64,000 bases of DNA from Planctomycetota bacterium (GCA_016200225.1 JACQFD010000039.1:1-64000), one strand, 5' to 3'. Positions 37,097 through 45,956 are shown, counted from the stretch's first letter. Notes: a model not told the origin generated them from the letters alone. Numbers and translations: made by a program.

Positions 37097-37396
37097 TTAA
37101 TGAGTCGTCGAAGTGGGATCGGGGCCTACCGTGCCCCCGGTCCTTGGTGTCGCTGCACCCGAGGGTCGATTCGGCGTCACGCCAACATTCGGCGTTCCTT
37201 GGGATGACACTTTCGCCTTGTTAGCAAGCGTTCCTCCGCCAGTTCCAACTCCGCCCGTGCTGCTTCCCGAGACCGGAACCACAATTCCGCCATCCGTGGC
37301 GAACGCCAACGGCGAGACACTGACTAAAGATAGGATCGTTATAAATCCGAATGAGCGGAAGACAGTGCTATTTCGCGGATGCCTGAGTTTGTTCAT
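37097..37396 (-). CDS. Small exported Gly/Ser/Thr-rich protein
   Basis: 99 residues. A signal peptide (FRSFGFITILSLVSVSPLAFA, cleavage probably after AFA) is followed by about 70 residues of low complexity dominated by Gly, Thr, Ser, Pro and Val, with no cysteine. I do not recognise a family. It lies 13 bp upstream of the repeat-protein gene on the same strand, and the coding bias and signal peptide make it a real gene. It may be a short surface partner of the repeat protein. Confidence 0.65.
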   Translation of the reverse strand: MNKLRHPRNSTVFRSFGFITILSLVSVSPLAFATDGGIVVPVSGSSTGGVGTGGGTLANKAKVSSQGTPNVGVTPNRPSGAATPRTGGTVGPDPTSTTH

Positions 37397-37587
37397 GATT
37401 CGACTGGTTGAGGGGGATTAGACCTCTCCTTTCGGCGCCCTTTTCATGAGACTGAAGGGTTTTCTGGAATTTTTTTCGGCGCGCTTGCGGTACTCCTCCC
37501 GGCCTCGTTTCTTCCGCGACTTCCGTTGTCGAATTACGCTCGAGAGAACATCGTTTGCCGGATTCGGCCGTCCGGCAAGTAGTCCGG

Positions 37588-38262
37588 CTAGGCAGGCCCT
37601 CTCAAACGAACCACGATCTGCTGAAGCAGTCCGCTGACCATCGACGCGAGCAGTGCTTCATCGAGTCCGTGCTGCGCCGCAACGCGGGCCTTTGGGACTT
37701 TTTGTATAAAGATTTGATACAGAATCGTCCGCTCGTGCTCCGGAAGTCCATTGAAAGCGCGGCACGCGTCGCCCGCCGATTCACGACTTCCCAAAATCGC
37801 AAAATCTCCCGGAATGGGGATTCCCGTCGCGCGTCCGGAGTTCAAATCGGCGATCAATTCATCGATCACCGTTTTTGATAATTGAAGGATTTCGAGTTCG
37901 AACGTTTTTGTATTTTGATATTCCGCAGCAAGCCGGCCAAGGACCCGAAGCGAAAGATCGGACGCATCCAGCAGAACGGCCTTTTCCTGAATGGCACGAA
38001 GGGTGAGGTCAAAAATCGCTTTTCCGTGATTTTCCGCGAAAAATCTTAATAAACCCGCCCGGCGTCCCGGTTCCAATAACTCGGTTGGAACCGTGCCTCC
38101 AATCGACGCGGCGGCATTGGTTGACTCGACTATTTGTCGATTTCGCCCTGCGATCTTTCTGCGCGACAAACGATCTATTCGCGCGCCACTTCGAAACGGC
38201 ACGACCTCGGCACCTCGAGGATTCTCGTGTTCGGGTTGGAGGGCAGGGTTGGGTTCAGACAT
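37588..38262 (-). CDS. Protein with sigma-factor region-4-like C-terminus
   Basis: 224 residues, ATG start. The N-terminus is polar and Arg-rich; the middle (about 65-150) is helical (FFAENHGKAIFDLTLRAIQEKAVLL). Residues 168-222 read FNGLPEHERTILYQIFIQKVPKA, then VAAQHGLDEALLASMV, close to the LP..er.vl.l.f....s..eiA pattern of sigma-70 region 4. No region 2 is seen, so it may be a truncated sigma factor, a stand-alone regulator or a structural mimic. It is the first gene of the leftward exported-protein set, 190 bp before the small exported protein. Low certainty on function. Confidence 0.55.
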   Translation of the reverse strand: MSEPNPALQPEHENPRGAEVVPFRSGARIDRLSRRKIAGRNRQIVESTNAAASIGGTVPTELLEPGRRAGLLRFFAENHGKAIFDLTLRAIQEKAVLLDASDLSLRVLGRLAAEYQNTKTFELEILQLSKTVIDELIADLNSGRATGIPIPGDFAILGSRESAGDACRAFNGLPEHERTILYQIFIQKVPKARVAAQHGLDEALLASMVSGLLQQIVVRLRGPA

Positions 38263-38534
38263 CGAACGCCATCTGAGATCTCTCGCCGACGCCGCGCGTC
38301 CCGGAGAATCGCAATACTACCGATCCGATGTCGGTTTCGGCAGCGGCGTGCATGTGGCGGCGCGATCGAGCAACCCGCAAGCGTGGGACACTTCTGCGCA
38401 AGTTGGATTTCCGCAAGCGTTTTCGCAGCCGGTGGAGCCTGGTGCGTGCGAAATCGCGTCGAATGGCTTACAAGTTTCGGCTAACGTTTCCCTGACTATC
38501 GAAGCGATTTTTCGAAAACAGAGGTTTTATTAAT
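38263..38534. promoter_or_regulatory. Divergent intergenic region
   Basis: 272 bp between the sigma-like gene (leftward) and the rhodanese gene (rightward), so at least two promoters must lie here. A weak ribosome-binding site (agagg, 38520-38524) precedes the rhodanese ATG by about 10 nt. I see no clear operator. Open frames crossing it lack coding character. Confidence 0.4.
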
Positions 38535-39071
38535 ATGTCGATTTCAATTACCGGCGCGTCGTCAATGGCGGACGTGTTACAGGCCTTTCCCGCCGCTCAG
38601 CGAGCACTTTTTCGTAAGTATCATATTGGAGGCTGCTCGAGCTGCGGTTTTCAGCCGACGGACAAGCTGCAAGACGTGCTGAAAAGCCACGACGTCGAAG
38701 AGGGAATCGATTCGGTGATTTCTTATATTAAGGAAAGCCAGGAGGTCGATAATCGAACCAAAATCGACTCGAAAACACTGAAACAATGGATCGACGGCAA
38801 GGAGACGTTTCGGCTCGTCGACATGCGCGGTCCGGACGAAACGGCGTTCGGAATCATTCCCGATGCGCTCCAGCTCAATCAGGAACTCGTCCGGCAAATG
38901 CATGAAGAGTGGCCGAAGAACACAAAGATTGTTCTGTATTGCCAGCGCGGTGTGCGCAGCGCCGACGGCGCGGCCTACCTCGCGGGCCACGGTTTCACGA
39001 GCGTTTGGTCGCTTTCGGGCGGCATCGAATCGTGGACGATGAACGGGCTTTCGATTGCCCGTCCGAAATAG
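38535..39071 (+). CDS. DUF1858-type CSSC domain fused to rhodanese
   Basis: 178 residues. Residues 8-65 form a small helical domain (SMADVLQAFPAAQRALFRKYHIGGCSSCGF) with Cys34 and Cys37, related to DUF1858/ScdA-N domains. Residues 78-175 are a single rhodanese domain with FRLVDMRGPDE and the catalytic loop YCQRGVRS (Cys136), ending in SLSGGIESW. Likely role: persulfide or sulfane-sulfur transfer in the cytoplasm, with the CSSC domain as donor or metal site. It is the third protein with this small domain in the window. A strong terminator follows. Confidence 0.85.
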   Translation: MSISITGASSMADVLQAFPAAQRALFRKYHIGGCSSCGFQPTDKLQDVLKSHDVEEGIDSVISYIKESQEVDNRTKIDSKTLKQWIDGKETFRLVDMRGPDETAFGIIPDALQLNQELVRQMHEEWPKNTKIVLYCQRGVRSADGAAYLAGHGFTSVWSLSGGIESWTMNGLSIARPK

Positions 39072-39093
39072 TAAATTTCAAAAATTCAGGCGC

Positions 39094-39130
39094 AAAACGC
39101 CGCGGACTGTTTACAGTTTCGCGGCGTTTT
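39094..39130 (+). terminator. Rho-independent terminator after the rhodanese gene
   Basis: An 11-bp stem (39094-39104 with 39120-39130, aaaacgccgcg/cgcggcgtttt) with a 15-nt loop, ending in a T run. It lies 22 bp after the rhodanese stop. Confidence 0.8.
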
Positions 39131-39168
39131 TGTTTGTATAAATTAACGTTTTTGTTTGTATAAATTAA
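39125..39168 (+). repeat. 22-bp perfect tandem duplication in the RlmD-like gene leader
   Basis: Two identical 22-bp units (39125-39146 and 39147-39168), each containing tttgtataaattaa with a TATAAAT core that could act as a -10 box. The first unit begins inside the T tract of the preceding terminator, and the second ends 1 bp before the ATG at 39170. Confidence 0.85.
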
Positions 39169-39169
39169 A

Positions 39170-40399
39170 ATGGATCCCGACACAAAGTATCATCAGATCA
39201 GGAAGTGTCCGTATTTTGGCGAATGCGGCGGCTGCGATTTCTTAAATCAAACGTACGAACGCCAGCTCGATTGGAAACACCGGCGCGTCGCGGAAGCGTT
39301 CGCGGAATATAAAGAATTCGCCGGCGTCCGCGTGAGTCCCGCGATCGCCGCGCCCTCGCCGTGGGATTATCGACATCGGCTTTTATATCCTTTGGCGCGC
39401 CGCGGCGGAAAAGTCATCGGCGGATTTTTCAAGAAATCGTCGCACGATCTCGTCGACGTCGCGACGTGCGAAATTCAGGATCCGGCGATCACGGAACTCG
39501 CGGAGAAAATTAAACTAATTATTCAGGAACTCGAGATTCCGATCCATCCGCTGCCGGGAGTCGAATCGGATTCTGTTCCCGAGGCGGGCGGCGCGAAGCG
39601 CGCCGGATTGCGCGCGCTGGCGCTGCGGCGGATTCCAAATCGAAACGCGGCGTTCGTCGGATTTGTAACAACCGGCGGATTGTTCCCAGAGGCCGGCCGT
39701 CTCGCCGAACGCGCGCAGGCCGCGGCGAAAAATCTGAAACGGATTCGAAAACTGGAAATCGCAGGCGTGATTCGTAATATTAACGAAACGGAAACGAATG
39801 TAATATTCGGTCCGAAGTCCGTCCCGCTCTCGGGAAAAGACGCAGTGCAGACGCGGATCGGTAAATTTGAATTTTCGATGGATCTTACATCTTTTTTTCA
39901 GCCCAATCCCGCAGCCGCGCAGCGCGCGGCGGAGACCATATTTAAGAACGCTCCGCCTGGAATCGAATTTGCCGTCGACGCCTACGCCGGCGCCGGATTT
40001 TTCTCATTATATCTCGCCCAAATCGCCGCTTCGGTCGCCGCCATCGAGGAAGCGCCGGCGTCGCAGCGCGCCGCCGCGCGAAATATTAAATTAAACGATG
40101 CGCGCAACATCACATTTCACGGAGGCTCCGTGGAGAACGAACTCGGAAAGCGCGCCGGAGGAAAAATCGATCTGTTATTCATGGATCCGCCGCGCTCCGG
40201 ATTGACGCCCGACGCGAATGCGGCCGTCCTGCGGGCAAAGCCGGAGTTGATATATTATTTATCGTGCAACGAGACGTCGCTCGCGCGCGACTTGGCCGGA
40301 TTCGCAAGCGCGTATCGCGTCGCCGAAATCCAACCGTTCGACTTTCTCCCGCAGACCGAGCACGTGGAAGTTTTTGCCAGGCTGATCCGCAAGACTTAA
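39170..40399 (+). CDS. TrmA/RlmD-family RNA (uracil-5-)-methyltransferase
   Basis: 409 residues, ATG start directly behind the 22-bp tandem repeat. N-terminal iron-sulfur cysteines Cys13, Cys19, Cys22 (CPYFGECGGC) and Cys100 (DVATCEIQDP). The SAM-binding region has DLTSFFQPNP and VDAYAGAGFFSLYLA. Catalysis: MDPPRSGL and the nucleophile Cys in YYLSCNETSLARDL, with the general base region FLPQTEHVE. There is no N-terminal TRAM domain, which separates it from RlmD proper. It methylates a uridine in 23S rRNA or tRNA; which one cannot be told from sequence. pilT follows closely. Confidence 0.88.
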   Translation: MDPDTKYHQIRKCPYFGECGGCDFLNQTYERQLDWKHRRVAEAFAEYKEFAGVRVSPAIAAPSPWDYRHRLLYPLARRGGKVIGGFFKKSSHDLVDVATCEIQDPAITELAEKIKLIIQELEIPIHPLPGVESDSVPEAGGAKRAGLRALALRRIPNRNAAFVGFVTTGGLFPEAGRLAERAQAAAKNLKRIRKLEIAGVIRNINETETNVIFGPKSVPLSGKDAVQTRIGKFEFSMDLTSFFQPNPAAAQRAAETIFKNAPPGIEFAVDAYAGAGFFSLYLAQIAASVAAIEEAPASQRAAARNIKLNDARNITFHGGSVENELGKRAGGKIDLLFMDPPRSGLTPDANAAVLRAKPELIYYLSCNETSLARDLAGFASAYRVAEIQPFDFLPQTEHVEVFARLIRKT

Positions 40400-40450
40400 G
40401 TGTGCGACTGCATTGAACCGATTCGACTCGCTGGAGGATTGAGTTACGAA

Positions 40451-41671
40451 ATGGCGATCGAAACATTGCTGCGACGGATGGTGGAGATGGATGCGTCCGA
40501 CTTGCATATCAAAGTCGGAAGCCCTCCCGGTTATCGCGTCAACGGTGAAATTGTTCCGTATGCGGAATTTCCGATTCTTAACAAACACGAAACGAGGAAA
40601 TTCGCCGAGGAACTGCTGACGGAGGAACAGTTAAAAGTATTCGACGCGTCCGGAGACCTCGATTTTTCCAAAGCGATGACGGGCATCGCGCGTTTCCGAA
40701 TTAATTGTAATAAACAGCGCGGAAGTTGCGGACTCGTGATTCGTAAGATTCCAGAGCAGGTTCCGACGCTCGAAGGACTCGGTTGCGCGCCGATTTTTAG
40801 AAAGTTCTGCGAACTGCCGCGCGGTCTCGTGCTCGTCACGGGTCCGACGGGATCGGGCAAGTCCACGACGCTCGCCGCGATGATCGATTATATTAATCGA
40901 ACGGAGGCGGGACATATATTAACGATGGAAGATCCCATCGAGTTTGTACATCGCGATCAGAAGTCGTATGTCAATCAACGCGAAATCGGACAAGATACAC
41001 AAAACTTCACCGAGGCGCTCCGGCGCGCCTTGCGGCAGGATCCCGACGTGATTCTCGTCGGCGAAATGCGCGATCTCGAGACGATCGGCCTCGCCATCAC
41101 CGCCGCCGAAACGGGACACCTCGTATTTGGAACATTGCATACGACGTCGGCCGTGCAGACCGTGGACCGAATTATTGATGTGTTTCCGCACGACGGCCAG
41201 CAACAGGTGCGAATGCAATTATCGATGACGCTCTCGGGCGTCGTTTCGCAGACGCTCGTTCCGAAAACGGGCGGCGGCCGCGTCGCCGTTCACGAAATTC
41301 TGATCGGCTCCGACGGCGTCCGCGCCTGCGTCCGCGAAGGCAAAACGCATATGATTTCGAATCTGTTGCAAACGGGCGTTTCGCAGGGAATGCAATCGCT
41401 CGAACAGGGAATGTCCGAAATGGTGAAGAAGGGTATTATTGCATTCGAAGCGGGCCTTTCGAGAGTTAATAATCCGACGTACTACAGAATGTTGCTCGGC
41501 GTGACCGAGGGTTCGGCTCCGGCCCCGGCGCCCGCGGCGCTTCCGACCGCGCAACAACCGGCGCCGCACGCGCCCGCGCAGGCGACCCCGCCGCGCCCGT
41601 CCGACGCGTCGCCGTCGGCGCGATTCGACGATTTCGAATCGTTTCGCCGCACGGTCGGGCAGCGAAAATAG
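40451..41671 (+). CDS. pilT: PilT-type twitching-motility ATPase
   Basis: 406 residues from ATG 40451, with ggagga 12 nt upstream; the open frame has a GTG at 40400 just after the previous gene. The N-terminal PAS-like part (MDASDLHIKVGSPPGYRVNGEIVP) is followed by the motor: Walker A GPTGSGKST (131-139), Asp box MEDPIEFVHRDQKSYVNQREIG, Walker B DVILVGEMRD (199-208), His box TGHLVFGTLHT and the PilT C-terminal EQGMSEMVKKG. The last 50 residues are Pro/Ala-rich and variable. Known role: powers type IV pilus retraction. No other pilus genes are in the window. Convergent with the SGNH gene. Confidence 0.92.
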   Translation: MAIETLLRRMVEMDASDLHIKVGSPPGYRVNGEIVPYAEFPILNKHETRKFAEELLTEEQLKVFDASGDLDFSKAMTGIARFRINCNKQRGSCGLVIRKIPEQVPTLEGLGCAPIFRKFCELPRGLVLVTGPTGSGKSTTLAAMIDYINRTEAGHILTMEDPIEFVHRDQKSYVNQREIGQDTQNFTEALRRALRQDPDVILVGEMRDLETIGLAITAAETGHLVFGTLHTTSAVQTVDRIIDVFPHDGQQQVRMQLSMTLSGVVSQTLVPKTGGGRVAVHEILIGSDGVRACVREGKTHMISNLLQTGVSQGMQSLEQGMSEMVKKGIIAFEAGLSRVNNPTYYRMLLGVTEGSAPAPAPAALPTAQQPAPHAPAQATPPRPSDASPSARFDDFESFRRTVGQRK

Positions 41672-41694
41672 TAAATTTACTTTTCCGTCGTTCG

Positions 41695-42801
41695 CTAATT
41701 TCGCTTTTGTAAGATTCCCTGCGCCCAAAGCGCGTCGAGCGTCGTCTGCGCGATCACGCGCTGGCCTTCCGCGCTCGGATGCGTCGGATCCAGCCTTTGC
41801 ACCATGTGACGCCCGGCCTTGACGGCTTCATAATATGCCGGCTGCGCGTCCACGAATGGTATATTTAACTTTTCCAAGACTGCGGCAAGCCGCGGCATTC
41901 CGACGAATGTTTCGCTTTCTTTCCAAGTGAGCTCGGGCATCGCGAGGACGAAGTACTTGCCTCCGTTTTGTTTACATAATTCGCTCATGCGATTCAGCAC
42001 GCGCATCGAAACCTGCCATGCGGCTTCGGAGTTCGCGCCTGTGGCGCCGGCAATCACGTCATTTCTGTATTTATTAAATTTATCCTGGGAGTACTCTTCC
42101 CATTTATATGGATTTCTATAGTAATCCAGCCATTTCATAATCGAAAACCGGCGAATCGTCAAAGGCTCGACATGAAAAAAACCGGCGAGCCCGTCGGCCA
42201 GCGGATTGTGAAGATTATTTTCGAACTTTTGGCTCGATTCTCCGGTGATCGATATCAAATCATTCCAATTCCATCCAAATATTGTAATGTCTGGCCGGAG
42301 CTTCGGATAATACAACTCCAAGAAGCCCGCCGATTCGCGTCCGTCATGGCCGTTGCCGCCGGCATTCATCCAGCGGATGGTTTCCGGAGGCGCCGCGCAA
42401 AGCTGCTGCGCGTGTGCAGGAAACGTGTCGTTGTCGCCGAGGCCGCCGCCGAAAACAAAACTGTCGCCAATACAGAGGATCCGCTTTTCGCCTGTGAGCT
42501 TGTGTTCGGGGATTTCGCCGCCGCGAAGGCCCAATGAGTTCACCGTTAGGGGAACCCACTCTCCAAAATCTTCATTCCCGCGCTCGTAGCCTTTCTGGCT
42601 CGGCGCGCGCATGTAGCCTACGCGCGGAACTACCTGAAAAATCACACGTTGGCCCGGTTTTGTAAGCGTGGTTGCGAACCCCGCAACGAGGGCGAGGAGT
42701 ACAACGGTCGCGGCGGAGACGCCGAGTCCAATTAGGATTTTTCGAAAGTTCACGGTGCGGGATTGACCTTGGGGAATTCCTTTGTAGCGTCTTTCGCCCA
42801 T
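41695..42801 (-). CDS. Membrane-anchored SGNH/GDSL hydrolase-like protein
   Basis: 368 residues from ATG 42801 (the open frame extends to a TTG at 42822). Residues 20-45 are an N-terminal membrane helix (ILIGLGVSAATVVLLALVAGFATT). The extracytoplasmic SGNH domain has block I KRILCIGDSFVFGGG (Ser), block II Gly near SLGLRGGE, an Asn in MNAGGNGHDG, and the His of block V in LDPTHPSAEGQ. Relatives are acyl-hydrolases or acetyl-transferases acting on polysaccharides. The start region lies only 103 bp from the EF-G start on the opposite strand. Confidence 0.8.
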   Translation of the reverse strand: MGERRYKGIPQGQSRTVNFRKILIGLGVSAATVVLLALVAGFATTLTKPGQRVIFQVVPRVGYMRAPSQKGYERGNEDFGEWVPLTVNSLGLRGGEIPEHKLTGEKRILCIGDSFVFGGGLGDNDTFPAHAQQLCAAPPETIRWMNAGGNGHDGRESAGFLELYYPKLRPDITIFGWNWNDLISITGESSQKFENNLHNPLADGLAGFFHVEPLTIRRFSIMKWLDYYRNPYKWEEYSQDKFNKYRNDVIAGATGANSEAAWQVSMRVLNRMSELCKQNGGKYFVLAMPELTWKESETFVGMPRLAAVLEKLNIPFVDAQPAYYEAVKAGRHMVQRLDPTHPSAEGQRVIAQTTLDALWAQGILQKRN

Positions 42802-42904
42802 TTTCGTGAAGAGCGCCTCCAAAAAGGAGGGCTATATCAGCGCACAGTTTTTACCGAAAGCAAAGCGCCCACGAAAATCCTCCCTTTTCCCTGTGTCCTC
42901 TACC

Positions 42905-45064
42905 GTGTCGCAATCAACTCTCGCCGCCAGCAACGATCCAAAGATCGCCGCGTTTCTCGGACGACTTCGTAAACACCGTAACTTCGGCATCTGCGCCCAC
43001 ATCGACGCAGGAAAGACTACAATTTCCGAGCGAATTTTATATTTAACAGGGCGCGTGCACCGAATGGGTGAGGTGCACGACGGGACCGCGACCATGGACT
43101 ACTTGCAGGACGAGCAGGAGCGCGGCATCACGATCACCTCTGCCGCGACGACCTGCGAATGGAACGACCATTCGATGAACCTCATCGATACGCCCGGCCA
43201 CGTGGACTTCACGGCCGAAGTCGAACGCAGTTTGCGCGTCCTCGACGGCGCGGTCGCGGTTTTCGACGGCGTCGCGGGCGTCGAAGCGCAGTCCGAAACG
43301 GTTTGGCGCCAGGCCAATCGTTATGGAGTTTCGCGCCTCGCGTTTGTTAATAAAATGGACCGAGTCGGCGCCGATTTCGAGAAATGTATCGAATCCATGC
43401 GCGTGCGCCTCGACGCCAACCCCGTGCCGATTCAACTACCGATCGGCGCGGGCGCGAGCTTCATCGGCGTCGTCGATTTAGTAGATTTGAAAGCTTATGA
43501 ATTCCTCGAAGAGAGCGAGGGCAAACGCGTATCTGAAATTCCCATTCCTCCGGAGATGGGGGCTTTAGTTAAGAAAGCCCGCGAGTTCCTCGTCGAAAAA
43601 GTCAGCGAAGTCGACGATCAATTGATGGAAAAATTCGTCGAGGGCGAGACCGTCACGAATGATGAAATTCGCAGCGCTCTGCGTCTCGGCACGCTCACGC
43701 GCCGGATTCAAGCCGTTCTTTGCGGTTCCGCGTTGAAGAAGAGGGGCGTGAGCTTTTTATTAGATGCGATCGTCGATTATTTGCCTTCTCCGCTCGACGT
43801 CGGCGGCATCAAAGGCAAGGATCCGCGTAAGCGCAACCCCGAGACGAATGAATATGATGAAATTACGCGCCAGCCGCTGCCGGACGAGCCGCTCTGCATG
43901 CTCGCGTTCAAGACGATTTCGGATCGCACGGGCGATTTAACATTTGTGCGCGTCTATTCCGGCACGCTCGCCCCGGGCGTCGAATTATCCAATCCGCGCC
44001 TCCGCCGGACGGAGCGCATCGGGCGTATTGTTAAGATGCATGCCAGCGACCGCGAACAGGTCGACGAAGTGCAAGCGGGCGATATCGCCGCCGTACTCGG
44101 CCTGAAACAAACAATTACAGGCGACACGCTTTGCGACGAGGAGCATCCCATCGTTTTGGAACGCATGGAATTCCCGGACACCGTGATTTCACAAGCGATC
44201 GCGCCGAAAGCGACGGCCGATCGCGATAAATTAACAGAAACGATCGGGCGCCTAATGCGCGAGGATCCCACATTCAAGGCGAAGACGAACGAGGAGACGA
44301 ACGAACTCGTTATTTCGGGAATGGGCGAACTCCATCTCGAAATTATAGTAACGCGCATTCAGCGCGATTATGGCGTCAATGTTATTATTGGTAAACCGAA
44401 AGTTGCATATCGACAGACTTTGGCGAGGGCGAGAGACGTCGAAGGCCGGCATATCAAACAGTCGGGCGGCCACGGCCAATTCGGCGTCGTTAAAGTTAAA
44501 TTCGAGCCCGTCGAAGTTAAGGAAGGCGACGTCGAATTTGTCGACGACATTTCGAGCGGCCGCATTCCGCGCCAGTTCATTCCCGCCGTCGAAGATGGAA
44601 TTCGCGCGGCCGCGGAGCACGGCGGAGCGCTCGGATTTCCGTTTACAAATGTTCGCGCGACGCTTTACGACGGACAGTACCACGACGTCGACTCGAGCGA
44701 ACTCGCGTTCAAGCAGGCCGGAATGTTATCATTTCGAATGGCTTCGGAATCCAACTGGATATTGTTGGAACCGTACATGAAACTCGAGGTTCAAGTGCCG
44801 GAGGAATTCCTCGGAGCGACGATCGGCGATTTGAATTCGCGTCGCGCCGAAATTAGCGACATCGCGGCCGAAGGCGGCGTTCGCAACATTCAAGGAAAAG
44901 TTCCGATCGCGGAAATGTTTCAATATTCGAGCGCGCTCCGCGGCATGACGCAGGGCCGCGGCGTTTATTCGATGGAACCGTCCGAATACCGAAACGTCCC
45001 GCGCTCGATCGCCGAAAAGGCCGTCGAGGAGATTATGAAAGATCGCGAAAAGAACAAAAAATAA
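42905..45064 (+). CDS. fusA: Elongation factor G
   Basis: About 719 residues from GTG 42905; other in-frame GTG codons at 42806 and 42893 make the start uncertain. G domain: AHIDAGKTT, ERGITITSAATTCEW, DTPGHVDF and NKMD. Domains II-V follow with HGQFGVVKVKFEPVE (domain IV) and LEPYMKLEVQVPEEFLGATIGDLNSRR (domain V). Catalyses GTP-dependent translocation on the ribosome. It is not in an rpsL-rpsG-tuf operon here; it stands alone, with a strong hairpin after the stop. A purine-rich aaaaaggagg at 42821-42830 has no start codon at a usable distance. Confidence 0.95.
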   Translation: MSQSTLAASNDPKIAAFLGRLRKHRNFGICAHIDAGKTTISERILYLTGRVHRMGEVHDGTATMDYLQDEQERGITITSAATTCEWNDHSMNLIDTPGHVDFTAEVERSLRVLDGAVAVFDGVAGVEAQSETVWRQANRYGVSRLAFVNKMDRVGADFEKCIESMRVRLDANPVPIQLPIGAGASFIGVVDLVDLKAYEFLEESEGKRVSEIPIPPEMGALVKKAREFLVEKVSEVDDQLMEKFVEGETVTNDEIRSALRLGTLTRRIQAVLCGSALKKRGVSFLLDAIVDYLPSPLDVGGIKGKDPRKRNPETNEYDEITRQPLPDEPLCMLAFKTISDRTGDLTFVRVYSGTLAPGVELSNPRLRRTERIGRIVKMHASDREQVDEVQAGDIAAVLGLKQTITGDTLCDEEHPIVLERMEFPDTVISQAIAPKATADRDKLTETIGRLMREDPTFKAKTNEETNELVISGMGELHLEIIVTRIQRDYGVNVIIGKPKVAYRQTLARARDVEGRHIKQSGGHGQFGVVKVKFEPVEVKEGDVEFVDDISSGRIPRQFIPAVEDGIRAAAEHGGALGFPFTNVRATLYDGQYHDVDSSELAFKQAGMLSFRMASESNWILLEPYMKLEVQVPEEFLGATIGDLNSRRAEISDIAAEGGVRNIQGKVPIAEMFQYSSALRGMTQGRGVYSMEPSEYRNVPRSIAEKAVEEIMKDREKNKK

Positions 45065-45082
45065 GAATATCGCGAGCTAACA

Positions 45083-45114
45083 AAAAAAAGGCGCCGGTTT
45101 CGGCGCCTTTTTTT
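45083..45114. terminator. Bidirectional terminator between fusA and the ABC operon
   Basis: A 14-bp stem including flanking A and T runs (45083-45096 with 45101-45114, core ggcgccg/cggcgcc) and a 4-nt loop. The A run on the left gives a U tract on the minus strand, so it can end both convergent transcripts. Confidence 0.88.
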
Positions 45115-45134
45115 ACTCATAATTCGATTCCAAA

Positions 45135-45956
45135 CTATACGCGCCGTTCGACGCCGAGGAGATCGAAAATGTGATCTTTTAGATCCCGGAATTCTTTCAA
45201 ATCGGGATCGCGGGGGCGGGGAATCGGATTTTCAATAATCTCCTTGATCGTCGCGGGGCGGCGCGTCATCACCGCGATGCGGTCCGCGAGTTCGCAGGCT
45301 TCCTCGACGTCGTGGGTTACTAATAAACAGGTCTTTCCGGTTGCCTTCCAGATTCTTACAATTTCACGTCGCATTTCGAGGCGCGTAAATGCGTCGAGCG
45401 CACCGAACGGCTCGTCCAGAAATAACACATCGGGTTCGACCGCGAGAGCGCGCGCGAATTCGACGCGCTGCTTCATGCCGCCGGAGAGTTCGTTTGGGAG
45501 CGCTTTTTCGAATCCCTTCAATCCAACAAGTTCGATATAGCGCATTACAATTTCGTGCTTTTGTTTGAATGGCATTTTGCGGCCAAGGCCAAAGCCAATA
45601 TTGTCCCAGACGCTGTACCACGGAAATATTCCCGGTTCCTGAAATACGAACACACGCTTCGGGGACGGTTTTCTAATAAGTTCGCCGTCGATTTCAATCG
45701 CGCCGGAATCGTAAGGATCGAAGCAAGCGATACAATTCAGCAGCGTCGATTTGCCGCACCCCGACGGTCCGACGATGGCGAGAAATTCCCTGTCGCGAAC
45801 GTCGAGATTAATATTCTCGAGAACGGGCACGTCTCCCTTTTTTGTACGAAAAGTCTTTTGGACATTTCGAACGACGATCTTCGACCGGATTTCGGTCGGA
45901 CGTTTCGTATTTTTAGTTTCCGGAGTCGCGAACGCGTCGCCCAAATGATAATTCAT
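45135..45956 (-). CDS. NitT/TauT-family ABC importer, ATP-binding protein
   Basis: 273 residues. Walker A GPSGCGKST, Q-loop FQEPGIFPWYSVWDNI, signature ELSGGMKQR, Walker B DVLFLDEPFGALD and H-loop VTHDVEEACELADRIAVM. The FPW..V.dN sequence is typical of the SsuB/TauB/NrtD group, which imports nitrate, sulfonates, taurine or thiamine precursors. The ATG overlaps the permease stop (ATGA), so subunits are coupled. Substrate is discussed under the binding protein. Last gene of the leftward three-gene operon. Confidence 0.9.
   Translation of the reverse strand: MNYHLGDAFATPETKNTKRPTEIRSKIVVRNVQKTFRTKKGDVPVLENINLDVRDREFLAIVGPSGCGKSTLLNCIACFDPYDSGAIEIDGELIRKPSPKRVFVFQEPGIFPWYSVWDNIGFGLGRKMPFKQKHEIVMRYIELVGLKGFEKALPNELSGGMKQRVEFARALAVEPDVLFLDEPFGALDAFTRLEMRREIVRIWKATGKTCLLVTHDVEEACELADRIAVMTRRPATIKEIIENPIPRPRDPDLKEFRDLKDHIFDLLGVERRV

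Noticed and set aside
42821..42830. Strong Shine-Dalgarno-like aaaaaggagg as the fusA ribosome-binding site
   Set aside because: No ATG, GTG or TTG in the fusA frame lies 4-12 nt downstream; the same bases belong to the start region of the opposite gene.
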